Source: Magallana angulata (taxonomy: Eukaryota > Mollusca > Bivalvia > Ostreida > Ostreidae). Taken from it: DNA of 64,000 nucleotides. The stretch's first letter is position 1; each line of letters begins with the position of its first letter. The position numbers and the translations under genes are program-made. The stretch lies in NCBI RefSeq assembly GCF_025612915.1, contig NC_069113.1, positions 23,633,001-23,697,000 on the forward strand. The letters are read 5' to 3'. A model generated the notes under the pieces. The model did not search any database. It was given only the letters and a program-made list of their open reading frames with translations, and was not told the origin of the DNA. Positions 37,357-50,100 of the stretch are shown one piece after another.

Positions 37357-37875
37357 GTAGCTAATGTAAATCGTTTTACAATTAAAATTTGTAGATTACA
37401 TTATAAAATACAAATTTGAGTTTTTGTAACAACTTTACTTATTTAAATCGATTTAATTGTTTTATTTGGTTAAAACAGCAATTTATTAATAACTCAACAA
37501 ATCATAAATGCTTATGAACACATGATGGATAATGATTTTATTTTTATAAGCTCATGTACATTTTAAACTTTAGATATACTTTTCTCCATAACAACCATAT
37601 TGCACGAAAGTCAATGAGCAAGGATAAACCTCTTCTTGCTATTTACAACTCCAAAAATCTCGGTAACTCGTCTGTTAATTTCCTTTTAAATAAAGAAGTT
37701 ACGTGAAAACTGCAGGACAAAGGTTCGTTTCACTAAAAGGCGTAACTTTAATTTGTACCCGCCTTAGGTAAAGCTTAAAATCTACGACTGACTAGTGATG
37801 GTATAACATTTGTCTTAAACATAAAAAAGATTTTTGTGCTATTGTTTCGCAATATCGTACTTAGCTTTATGTTTA

Positions 37876-37980
37876 GTTAAAACTTTATTTCATTTGAATT
37901 GTACATCAATATAAACAATAAATAATACAAACAGGATTCGAAAACAAGTTGTTACAACTTATATTAATCCGTTTCCTTAA
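37876..37980 (-). mobile_element. 105-bp retroposon tail with 13-bp target duplication
   Basis: AGCTTTATGTTTA occurs at 37863-37875 and 37981-37993. The T1 upstream region has a single copy at the matching place (about 6037-6049), so the insert came after the T1/T5 split. Read on the minus strand it ends AAATGAAATAAAGTTTTAA, a polyadenylation-signal-like 3' end. This fits a severely 5'-truncated LINE or SINE. Confidence 0.75.
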
Positions 37981-38599
37981 AGCTTTATGTTTACAGGTTT
38001 GCATTATACAATGCACATAATTATTGTTTTTTAATACTTCTTCCTATAAATTTATGCACTCTTTTGATTAAAACTTTTCATTTCGATATTGGTGTAATTT
38101 AAATACGTCGTGTTCGACAAATAAACAAAATTATCTCTCTATTTAGCATTTTGTGGATATTTCTAAATATGTTGTTTTTCGATGTCAAAAGACAATACAC
38201 TTCAATTGTTGTTTTCGTTTTAAAATCCTAGAAATGAAACATTAAGGTTCCATGATAAAATAATATGTTGTAGCATTAAATCTTGTACATGTATATAATG
38301 TTATAGTGAATACATGTTGAACGGAGTCAGGGTGTCAGTATCGCGTTTATTACTGTAATTTTGATTCAATAAGCATTTAAAGAAAATACTTAGAATTATA
38401 TTTAGGAGAACCTTCATATATGATAATGCCATAAAAATAATATCGGATATATATACGTATGTTTATACATAATTACATGCAAATTAGAACAGGAACGATA
38501 ACTCCAAGACCCAATCGGCAACCTCGGCTGATTCCGCTACGCTCCATACAAATTGTCGAGTGCGCGAGACACCCGAGTAGTTCCGAGTGTTTATTAAGT

Positions 38600-38610
38600 A
38601 CTTTCGTTTT
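38600..38610. promoter_or_regulatory. IRF/ISRE-like conserved motif upstream of T5
   Basis: ACTTTCGTTTT, 39 nt before the ATG, identical in spacing to T1-T4. Confidence 0.35.
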
Positions 38611-38638
38611 AAATTCTTCGTAAAGGAAAACTACCATC

Positions 38639-40549
38639 ATGGCGACTGCAAGTGACGAAGACAGCTGTTTGACTACTGATGTAATGCTGTGTTCTATTTG
38701 CTTAGAACAATATAAACGACCCGTGAGTTTACCGTGCTCCCACTCCTTCTGTCTGACTTGTCTGTCTACACACATTATAACATCATGTGTAAACTGTGAC
38801 CAACCCCTTGGCTTTCCGTGTCCTTTGTGTCGCAAATTCATTCCCGCACCTGGTAAAATTAAGGAATATTCTGTTGACCAGTGGGCAAAACTATTTCCAG
38901 AGAATAAATTTCTTGCTTCAGTTGCGGTTGGGACAAAGTCGATTTATTGTCAACCGTGCCAAGAAGATGAAGAAGAATCGAAAGCAAGTAGTTGGTGCAG
39001 GGATTGTTCCGAGGTACTGTGTGACGATTGTGTGAAATGTCACAAGAAATTTCGTCCAACTCGAAATCATGTTGTAGTTACTTTTACCGAGTGTTCTGCG
39101 AATTTTCCTCAACCTGTTGATCTGCATAAATGTGCGGCTCATGATGATCGAAAATTGGAGCTAATATGTAAAGAGCATATCGTCCCATGTTGCTCTATTT
39201 GTGTTACTAAAGAACACGTCGGCTGTAAACAGTTTTGTCAGCTAGAGGATGTTGATGAAAACATCGTCGGACCTAACAATGTCAAGAACGTGAAAACTGG
39301 GGTGGAAACGATGTGTTTAAATCTTCAAAAAATTATCACAGACGACAAAAATAATATGAACAGCCTTGATGATACATCGGACGCATTCGCCAAAGAACTG
39401 TCGGAAATAACCACAGCTATCATAGACAATGTTAAAATGCTGAAGGAAAAGCATTTAAATGAACTTGCAAAATTAACCAAAGAATCCAAATCTAAACTTG
39501 AGAAGTCGGTGCAATCTACTGAGCATAGACTTCTCTATCTTCAATATTGGAGAGAACAGTTATTGACCAATATGTCAACTGAGACAAATCTTAACACAAA
39601 CGATGTCTTATCATACATCAAAATGAAGGATTTTTATGAAAACATCAGAAAATTAAATTATTCAAAGTTAGAAATCTCCATTCAAACCGAAATTTTTGAT
39701 AGTGTTCGGAAGCTAACAAGTTTGTCGTGTCTAGCAAAGACGACAGTTCGTGAGAATAGCAATCAACAGGCGTTCGATCTAAGGACAGTTGATTTAAAAT
39801 GCGCTGATGTAATCAACATTTCCGAATTCAAAATTAAAAATAGCGATATTACTGACGGGGTGTTTTTAAGTCATGATAAATTGTTATTGGCAGATAGCGT
39901 TAATGGAAGATGTGTGCTGTGTAACACTGATGGAGTAGTTTTACAGAAAATATCTTTATCGGGTAACCCGTGGGGAATGTGTATCCACGGGGAGAATGAA
40001 GTCCTCGTAACACTACCTAATAGGCAGAAAGTCGTAGTACTTGATGCCAACTCGCTTGAAATAAAACAATCAGTGCCTATTGACCGTTGCTGCTTTGGAA
40101 TATCAACGTCTGGTAACACTGCAGTGATCGGTGCACGAGACTCTGTCTTAATGTTTGATAATTTTCTTGATAAAAATATTTGTAGACTATTGGCAACAAA
40201 GACACAGTCTGCTGATGATATAGCACTGGGAGGAGATGGAAATATTATTTTCAGCAATTATTCTGAAAATGTTTTAAACACGTTTGACAAAAGTGGGAAG
40301 ATGTTATTCAAGTACAGCCACAAAGAATTAAAGATTCCATACGGATTAACCGTGGACGGGCACGGAAATATATTTGTAACCGGAAATGGCAGCAATAATA
40401 TCCATATAGTTTCAAATGATGGAAAGACTGTAAGAATCTTAAAAGGAGTGCAGCGCCCTCAGTGTATAAAATTCTTAAATGGAACTTACCGATTTCTTGT
40501 TGGTGAGGCAGCTGGCTGTGTTAAAGTTTTTGAACTTCGGAATAGTTAA
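38639..40549 (+). CDS. T5: TRIM-type protein, RING / B-boxes / coiled coil / propeller
   Basis: Intact 636-residue protein, nearly identical to T1 over the RING, B-boxes and coiled coil. From about residue 415 on it is closer to T3 (for example RCCFGISTSGNTAVIGARDSVLMFDNFLD). RING ligands C18, C21, C33, H35, C38, C41, C61 and C64 are present, as are both B-boxes. AATAAA lies at 40616-40621. It stands tail-to-tail with the only complete VPS33A gene, the two stop codons being about 600 bp apart. This is the best candidate for the ancestral arrangement. Predicted RING E3 ligase; biological target unknown. Confidence 0.88.
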   Translation: MATASDEDSCLTTDVMLCSICLEQYKRPVSLPCSHSFCLTCLSTHIITSCVNCDQPLGFPCPLCRKFIPAPGKIKEYSVDQWAKLFPENKFLASVAVGTKSIYCQPCQEDEEESKASSWCRDCSEVLCDDCVKCHKKFRPTRNHVVVTFTECSANFPQPVDLHKCAAHDDRKLELICKEHIVPCCSICVTKEHVGCKQFCQLEDVDENIVGPNNVKNVKTGVETMCLNLQKIITDDKNNMNSLDDTSDAFAKELSEITTAIIDNVKMLKEKHLNELAKLTKESKSKLEKSVQSTEHRLLYLQYWREQLLTNMSTETNLNTNDVLSYIKMKDFYENIRKLNYSKLEISIQTEIFDSVRKLTSLSCLAKTTVRENSNQQAFDLRTVDLKCADVINISEFKIKNSDITDGVFLSHDKLLLADSVNGRCVLCNTDGVVLQKISLSGNPWGMCIHGENEVLVTLPNRQKVVVLDANSLEIKQSVPIDRCCFGISTSGNTAVIGARDSVLMFDNFLDKNICRLLATKTQSADDIALGGDGNIIFSNYSENVLNTFDKSGKMLFKYSHKELKIPYGLTVDGHGNIFVTGNGSNNIHIVSNDGKTVRILKGVQRPQCIKFLNGTYRFLVGEAAGCVKVFELRNS

Positions 40550-41148
40550 ATACCATCAGTATTATGAAATGTTATGAAACAGTAACAATTTAGTACTATT
40601 TAACAGTATTTCCTAAATAAATGAACAAAAATCGATCGGGTTTGTTACATGTATATGCTTACTTAAGAGTTTTTACAATTGTGATGTAGAACATTAGCTT
40701 TGCCTTTCAGTGCAGTAACTGTGTACATATTATGTACATGTACTTACTGGATGTCAGAGAATGCAGAAAAAAAGGCTTTTAAATTTATACATTTTCTAGG
40801 TAGCATCAAAAACAGTCGCCAGGAGGAGATGATTTTGCAATATGCAGCGAGGTACCGAGGATTCAAAGGCGGTTTGTTAGTTCTCTTTCACTTATAATAC
40901 TTTATAACCCAACTACCTAACATAGTGTCATATTTTCCTGTTAATACCTGCAAATCGGTTGTTTTCATAACTGTAATACATGTATGACATGAACAATTAA
41001 ATCAATATTTTATGTATTCAAAAATACAAATTTATATAAAGTATATATAAAGTTATAAGTTCTACAACTTCAAATGTTTCAATGTTCTTTTTTACAACAA
41101 ATAACAGCAAATAAATTAACAAATCATAAAAGTTTATAAACGCCACGG

Positions 41149-44100
41149 CTAGATAGGAGGTTTCTCCATCACCGATTCCAACATGGTGGAACTGTTGATG
41201 ATTGCAGTGGTTGCTATTACAAATATGTAACCTGCAAATAAAAGAAAACAATGAAGTCTAACATATTTTACTTCACATTTTTGAAAAGTTTTTGTTCTCA
41301 ATAAAAATTTTAATACGATAGGCTCACACATAAAAATTAATCTAGATTTGATCTCTGTTACAAAATATACATACAGTTTACAAATTAATGCACATGCAAA
41401 TTGAACATGAAACAAAAAACGTTGACTAGAGAGTATGGTGTTTCGAGTTTCCTAATTTTTTTTATAATATCAATATAGTATTCTCCATGCATTTCAATCT
41501 TATCATAAATATTCAATTACCCCTGAAAAAAGCACCACGTAAATGGAGTTCTTCTGATATTTGTAAAAATGATATATAATTTTAGTTAGATTGATTCTAA
41601 TTTCTTCTATGATGTGTTTTCTCAAATATCTAAGTTTAGAACTTCTGAGTTTTTTTAAACCATTAAAAATTTATATAAACATATGCTAGCCTATTACATA
41701 TGTTAAGCTCTCATTTTTTCCCTAAACAACCATTGTAAGATAAAAGCCTATGATTAATATAAAAAATCTATCAATTTTCAACCACTGAATGTTTACCGAT
41801 TAAAAAAAAATAAAACGAATTATTACAAAATATTCAAAGTGTCTTGCAATCTTTGGGATTCCCTACCTTTGAGTTTGCCCAGGAATCGTAGAGCGGTAAT
41901 TTCCGAGTATGTGCACCCTCCCAGGAAATAGACGAGCACTACTTTACTGACGGGTCGGTCTTGTCGAGCCGATTTACCTGTTACAAAATATTTAACTTTA
42001 AAGAAAAAAGTTCATAACTTATCTATCGAGAATATGTTATGCTTTTCCTATTATTATGAGTTAAAATCCTTTTTCTTATATGAGATAAAAGTATGATTAT
42101 GGAGACATATTTAAGGATAAGCGGTCGATATTACTGAAAATTTTGCTTGCTGAATGCATGTATTGCTTTGTGAAAATTGGATTGGATTGCATTAGTTGTT
42201 AATAATGGCAATATATACATATATAGTGGTTCATGTCGAAATATGTTTGGCTCTGTGTATCAAATCATGTGGAGCCCAGGAACTTAAAGAATGGGGTTCT
42301 TAATGCTAAAGTAGAATGCATACATTGTACATGCATTTAAGTGGATAGGAATATCTGATCGAAACAATGCACAAAATTATAGAAATGTTTTACTTCTCTT
42401 TACGAATATACTTTTAAACATTGTTCAGACAAGAAGTTTTCATTTCTTATCAACTTTTCGTCAGAAATATCCTATCAATGTACCATTAAGCAGACATGTT
42501 AGTATGCCGTTTTAGCCTGTAATTTCCTTGCCTGCTCAGTTACATAGGTACGGGTAGAGTGTAAGACAACTAAAATAAAGTATCAATGAATACAGGTTTA
42601 GTACTTTATTGAAGTATATTTACATTTTACTGTGTTTTTCCATTAAATTCTGTGATCTTCAAATGCCTCTTAATGCAACAAGTAGTCAAAGGTCAAATTG
42701 ACGAGTTTTATTATGACGTCACAAACGTTGAACGCTGTAAACTGCAACGTCACAAGCGAAAATTAAAGTTCACGCTTGTGGCTGTTACTGTGGCTCTTCC
42801 ATTAATATTAACTTACCCTTAGGATAAGATAGGAATTTTAAGGTATAAATCACATTTGCAGACAAGCAAGAAGTTAAAAAAAATGTAAATATAAGCATTA
42901 AATCATGATTTTTTGAAGTATACACTCTCATAACTGCAGCGTTGTGTGCATACAAATTTTCATAACGCGCTAACGCGCGTTACTCAATTTGTATGCACAC
43001 ACCGCTGCAGTTATGAGAGTGTATACTTCAAAAAATCATGATTCAATGCTATAGTACATTGTTATTGGTGTGCTCAAAAACGTCGTGTCTGATTAACAAA
43101 CAAAATTAACTGCCTTCTCAGAATTTTACAGAAACTTTATTTTTCGGAATATATATTTACTTCTGAATATAGTAATGTCAAGGTAATAAGATAAATAAAT
43201 ACAGTTGCTTTGTTTTTTTTTCAAATTTGTTTCAATATTTTAGAAGAACATTATGTGTTTAAGAAAGTGAAAGTATAAAATTGTTTTAAAAATTTACAAC
43301 AGTTACAAAGTCTTACCAAAAAGATATCATAAAATAAAGAACATTTCAAGTACAAAACAGTATTTTTCATAATTCTTTTGTATTTATTGTAACGTTAAAC
43401 ATTGACAGAAGCAAACTTTAATGTTTATAATTTCTTAAAACGAAACGAGGATCAATAAATCTTATTTTGCTACCATTTCAAATGCAATTGCAAGTTGAGA
43501 TTAATCTTACAGGTTATGAAAAATACCCCCCCCCCCCCCAAAAAAAAAAAAAATTCAAAAGCAATGATAATGCTGTGAACCAGACTCGACCTTCTCAAGT
43601 GTGAGTTTTGAGTACAATACATTGTCTGATTATACATGAATATGCCATATTGCACCAGACATCCATACCTGATTTGTCTTTGAGTGGTGTACTGTGGTCT
43701 GAATGAAGCAACATTTATAAACAAAATGCATAATACATGATAAAGGCTACCATATCTCGTTTGATGGCAAATCATTTCAAACTACATGTACATGAAAGAA
43801 GCATTAAACTTAATATTAACCAGTTTATTTACAGCTGTTTAATATCAATTGAGGGCAGATTTGCCTACCTACAAATCATACACATGATATTACCCATCAC
43901 TTATTGTTTGTGGGGGAGGCAAACATAAAGAAATGTTTTTAAAAAAATAATAGGATTTTTTTTTTAATTCAAAAGACTCATGCTGCCCACACATTCACAT
44001 TCTATTTTCAGGAACCATAGAAAATTTTTATTTGTCAACAGAAATAATGATTGTTTTTGGTATTTAATTCTAACAACATTCACATCCAAGAAAACCTAAC

Positions 44101-47100
44101 ATAAATATACATCCAAAAAACTTGTACAGTAAATCCTTGTTGTTAAGAAATGTATGCAGGTATGATAAATTATAGTATCTACATATGTAATATAATATTG
44201 AATAAATAAAACCAATATGTATGCAAAGCAGCTCTTGAATATGGTAACATTACATTCACGAATAGATTGATTTCACAACTGACAAAAAAAGTCCAATTTG
44301 TTTCAGATTGATAATCATTTATAAATTTTGGATTCGTCTTTGGCACCTGCTGAAAATTGGGTTAGTGTAATTAAAAATAAACTTTTTGAAATAGGTCTAG
44401 GACATATATGGTATGAGCAGCAATATATACATTGTGCAACCTATTTTCCTTTAATTAAGCAAAGAATCATTGATCACTTTACTCAACAACTTGTAGAACA
44501 GATTAATTCCTCATCTCGATGTTATTTTTACAAGCATATTATTGATCAGTTTTCATTACAATATTATTAAACAAAATCAATACCTTCTACATATAAGAAA
44601 CAAATTGCAAGAATTAGATTGTCATCTCATAGACTTGCAATTGAAAGTGGATGACACACTAATTTACCAAAGAAAAGACGCTTATGTAAATTTTGTTCAG
44701 ATATTGAAGATGAACTCCATTTTGTTTTGAAATGCCGACAGTATAGAGAAATCCGAGTAAAATATATTAAGAAATATTATTGGAAAAAACCTTCTGTATA
44801 CAATACAATTATTAAGTGCTCAAAATTTTAAAGAACTGTGGAATTTGGGGAAGTATCTCCATCTAGCTTTCAATATTTATGATAATTAAGAAAAATTCTC
44901 TGGGTTTTTTTTCTCACCTGTTAGTAAAATTTTATTTTATATACATTGTCAATGTACTTTACATGTACCATACCATTATTTCAATATTGTTATTAAGCAT
45001 ATTAATAACTTATGCCATAAGATGTATGTCTTGTGCAAATAAAGAATATAAAAATTGAATAACACAGATGGACGATTTTTTATCGTCACTGTTGTCATGG
45101 TTACCTTTCGATGCTTTGACATGGTTCTCACTGTGCACCCCTCCTGGGAGGTATTTTGTGATCTCCTCCATTCCATTAAATCCCCCTCTAGTTAGAACCT
45201 GGCAAAAGAAAAAATAAAAATAATAACACTAGGCCCATTTTGTGAAATACTTCATGTGGTAACATACTGTAGATTCCTTATTTTTCACAAATACTTAATT
45301 CCGCGATTCAATGGTTTTCCATCAAATCGTGAGAAAATAAAATCACGAGTACCGAAATTTTATCATAGTTTCATGTAGTTATTTAACATATGTCTGAAAA
45401 TGAAAAGCAAGATTTTGAAATTTGCTAGACGCAATTTTATGCGAATATTAATTCGTGTTCAATTTGGAATTTACAGTAATAAGTACAGAGTAAACTTTCT
45501 TTAAATATTATTACAGTAATAAGCTTTCTTAATATTACAGTATTTGTTGTCCCTAATCAAATTTATAAATGAAACATGCTCTATATCATGTAAACAACAG
45601 ATATCTTTATTTCACTTTAATAACAAAAAAGTAAAACGAAATCTTTCACTTGAAATAATCTGTGATCATTTACTAATAGTTAAGAGTCCCAGCCTGCTCA
45701 TACAAGAATCCAACTCTTCCCTACCTGTTCCACTAGCTTACAGGACAATGGAGTATAGGCACCACTGAACACATAGGACATGTCGGTGGGGTTCTTCAGA
45801 TCAATGTCATCTGACTTGGGTATCTACATGTAAAATGAAAAAATGATTATAGGCATTACTAAGTATCAAAAACTACATTGAAAAGAATTGAAAACGTCTC
45901 GAGTATTTAGGAATTCAATTAAACTTTGAGTCATAGGATTTTAAACATTTATTTACAGGGAAATAAGTGCTCACCAAACATGATTTTTGGGGTTTATCCT
46001 AAAAAATTACCAGTAATAAATTTCTGTGCTAAAGGTAGTGTCATGTGAGTTCCAGTATCATACGAGCTTTCCAAAACGGAAATCTTTCTTGCTTTACTTG
46101 TCGAATGGTCAAAATTTTGTATAGTAGATTTTTGTACGTTACGTCTGTGATTTCCTGTCTTACAGATGCTTACCAAAGAGAGTTTTTTACACAGACTCTG
46201 GAATGTGCTGCGGCGTGTCATGGCGGCCATACCGGAAGCGACCTTATTTAGTGGTGTGCCCGCCTGACTGCCTGTCTCCTGTTCTGTGACGATCCCCAGG
46301 GACTTCAGATTGGAAAATGTGACCAGTTGCTCGAAGCCATGACTCTGTAAATTATAGAAACTTGACGGATCAATAGAAAGTGAACAAATATAAATTCAAT
46401 GAACCTTAATATTATTATTTCTGCCTCTGAAACTTTTTAAGATAAAAGGAATACTTCGTATTATAAAATTAAAAAACATTAATTTAGCTACATGCAACCA
46501 TGGGAAATTTAACAGTCTCATATAGAGTCAGATCAGATCCATACACAATCACAGGTGTGAGACTGGATAAAATAATTATTACATGTGCAATCACATACTC
46601 AATATCACTGGTTCACGTACTATTTATATCACATTCTGCCAGATTGGTCAAGGAGTTAAACTATCATGCAGTACAAGATACCTGATCAGGTTTACTATTT
46701 ACCATTTACAAACACTTACCTGTAGATATTGGGTCTTGAGAGACTTGTACGTTTGTGGTGAAATCCCATTTTGGGTTAAAGACAGAAGACATATCAATTT
46801 TAATGTCTTTAACATGTTGTCCTGTTGAATGTAAAATATGAAACATTTTTTCCCAATTATATTGCAAGGAAAAAAAATTGTGTATGAATTTGCAAGCACA
46901 ATAAACATTCAACTTTAAAACATGACTATTTCAGTGAAACATTTATATAAAACAGTACCTGCTTAAATAGAAGTTCTTCTATGAAGTTTACATTTTCTCT
47001 TAGACCCGACCCCTCCAACAGACCTAAAGAGAAGAAATAAAATAAGCAGGCAAATTATATATACAGTACACCATTCATTTAATTAAATAGATCTTTAACA

Positions 47101-50100
47101 ATAATTGTTAGTATCGAACAAAGTCAAGTGTGGGATGAATTACCTCCCCTTACTTACTATGCTCTGTCTGCAGATAGTCCTCAAATCCTCCTTTTGTTTT
47201 CTTTCCCAAAATTTGCTCACATGCTCCTATGTCTACATAACAGACAATTCAAACAATTTTTGTTATGTTGCCACAAAGAACGAAATCAGAGTTATCCTAA
47301 TCAAGTCATGTGTGCACATTGAACTTTAGCAGATGAGAAGTGTGTATATAGGAAAAGAGATTACTTACATGAAAATGCATTTCTACTCCTTACTTGCATA
47401 TATTATATCTATTTATTTTCCTTTTCATGGCCTCAGAAATAAAAATCTTTTACTCACGGTTCGCTAAAACAGATTTTTGTTCCTTAAGCCTGCGAAGTTC
47501 ATTGGCTACGAAGTCTTTCATGTCACCCACAGACTTCAAACCGTGCCTTTTCTAAAACAGAGACAGGGACAATAATATACAGTTTCTGAAGCCTTTCAAT
47601 TAAATAGCCTGCAAGTTATCTTTTAGCTAAAGTAGATACATGTGTATTAACTACCAATAATAAATGCCTGGATCGCTGGATCAGTGAGTACTAATGTATA
47701 ACCAACTTTTATCCTCTCATCTTGTTTTAATTAAAGGAAAATCACATTGATAGACAAAAAAAACCAAATAATTATCCCCCCCCCAACTTAACAACTTACA
47801 TCGAAGTCTTGTTGTAGTGATTTAGCTTTTGAACTCAGGTACCCCAATACGTTGGAAAAATGGCGGTTCCTGACATCTTCAAAAATCTGACATGTAGAAA
47901 AAAATTATCAAGTCTTAAACAGTAAAACAAAGTTAAAGAGAGCACATTTTTTTATGAAATCATGATTACAGCAAAGTCAATTTTATTTGTTTTTATCTGA
48001 AATCTTATTGCACACTTATCAGACATGACCAATTGGCACTTTGCCTTATCTGTGTTTTACTGCACATGACAATTTAACTTTAAGTCTACATATTATACAA
48101 GCTTATACATTAAAAACTCCATTGTCAAGGAGTTTAACAAATCCTTGAAAAAAAAACCTCTGAGACTCTAAGATATAATTTCTGACTCACAGCATCATCC
48201 GAATTGAGTAGTAGTTTAGCACTCTGTTGTTTTCCTGTAACTTCAGGTCCAAATTCAATGGTTCCTTTCAATGCATAGTATGAAACATTCATAAAAAATA
48301 CAAGACAAATTAAAGTACTACAGCAAAACTCGAATATAACGAACACAGATATAGCGAATTTACGGCTATAATGAATTATTATTCATGTCCTGGCAAATTT
48401 CTTATATAAACCTATAGAAAATTGATGTATATAACGAACACGGCTATAACGAATTTACGGCTATAACGAAGTAATTTTAAGACCCCCGCTGGCAAACTTT
48501 TAACATATTTTATCATTTTTATAACGAATTTTTTCCATTTCAAATTTCATTGAAGAAACATGCAATTTTAAGATGCATATATAAAATACTCAAATTCAAA
48601 TGGTATACGGAATTTTTTTAAAAATTGAAATGAAATGGTTATATTGACATTTTTGTAAATGACGGTAATACTAATTTTATAACTTACGATAGTTTAGAAA
48701 ACTGTTAGCCGGAAAAACCCTTAATTATTTTATAACGAATTCGCTATAATATTTGTTACGAATTCGTTATAAACGTATAGCGAATTACGGCTATAACGAA
48801 GTTTTTTCTATGGTCCCTTGAAATTCGCTATAAACGAGTTTTGCTGTACATGTATAATTCAAGGATTTGGACATTCCAAATACATCTACCAGTATGCGAA
48901 ACTGCAAAACTTTGTTTATCTTTCTTGATATACACTAAATTTTTTAATAATTTGAAACTTAGTCTGGCTGTGCGAGGCTTGGGTTTAGAGTTGTTCTTAC
49001 CACATTTGATCCCAAACGTTTCATCAAGAAGTCCCTCGTAGGTCAGCTGGGAACATAGTGGTGTGACATAATCCACATCTACAAAGAAGGACAATTTTAG
49101 AACAATCCTGCTTTTCATTACAAATAAAAATAGCCTCTCCTTCTTCCTATTAAAAAACTCTATGAATATGGAGTATTAATTGCCTGTGCTTTAATCATAT
49201 TTTGGTGAAATACCCCCCGCTTTCCTTGCAACCTCTATGTAATAGTTTTGGAAGGTCTGATACATGTATTAACATCTCAACTTGTAAAATGTCTCATTTT
49301 CAGTATGTATACCTCTATCGATCAAAATGAGGCTGCCTATCTCATGTCTACTGAAGTCCTGCTCTGAGGAGTTCCTTTTCATTAAAAAGTTCATCAGATC
49401 ATTCACCATCTACAAAACATGGAAAATGAGTAATGTTTGTAAAAACTGCATTTATACACATCAGGAACAGAAAATTTAAACTATTAAAAACTTTTTAACA
49501 TTCATTGTTTAATATACATGTACATGGAGCTGGAAAAAATACATGTAAATTAAAACTCAGAAGAGTTTTAAGAAAACATACAATTATCAATGAATTTATT
49601 TGCTATTATTTATGTTAAAAATTGGTTGTCCTATGGAAAGAAAGTCCATCGTACTTTGGCTCCTCTCCCTATACAGTAGACGTGACCGATTTCACCACTC
49701 AGTGCTTGTAATCTGACTAGGGACTTTGCTACTGTGTGTATCCATGTTTGGTCATTTTCCTAGTGCAAAATAAATACAAATGCTTATTCATAAAACATTT
49801 AAGAAATAAATACAACACATCCATTGCAAAATATTGTTATTATACACAAACTTTTAAAAGTATGCAACTGTACAAAACTTTTCTCCCCTATTTTTTATAC
49901 ACATGTACGTGCAATTTTCAATTCTTTTTTTTTTCTTTTCTCTGATAATGATTCTATAACACTGAAATTTTAAACATGTAAAATGTCTAATCTGACAGAC
50001 ATCAGCTTTGACAAATGATTGTTAGAGTTGATCAGCATAACTAGAATGTTGTGCTTGAGAAAATCAAATAAAAGTGTGACGTCAATTGCGAATCAAGTGT

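Larger units (their letters stand above)
37042..38599. other. Upstream region of T5, homologous to 5166-6661
   Basis: Nearly colinear with the T1 upstream region. Differences include the shorter CT array and a 105-bp insertion at 37876-37980. It likely holds the T5 promoter and 5' leader. Confidence 0.55.
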
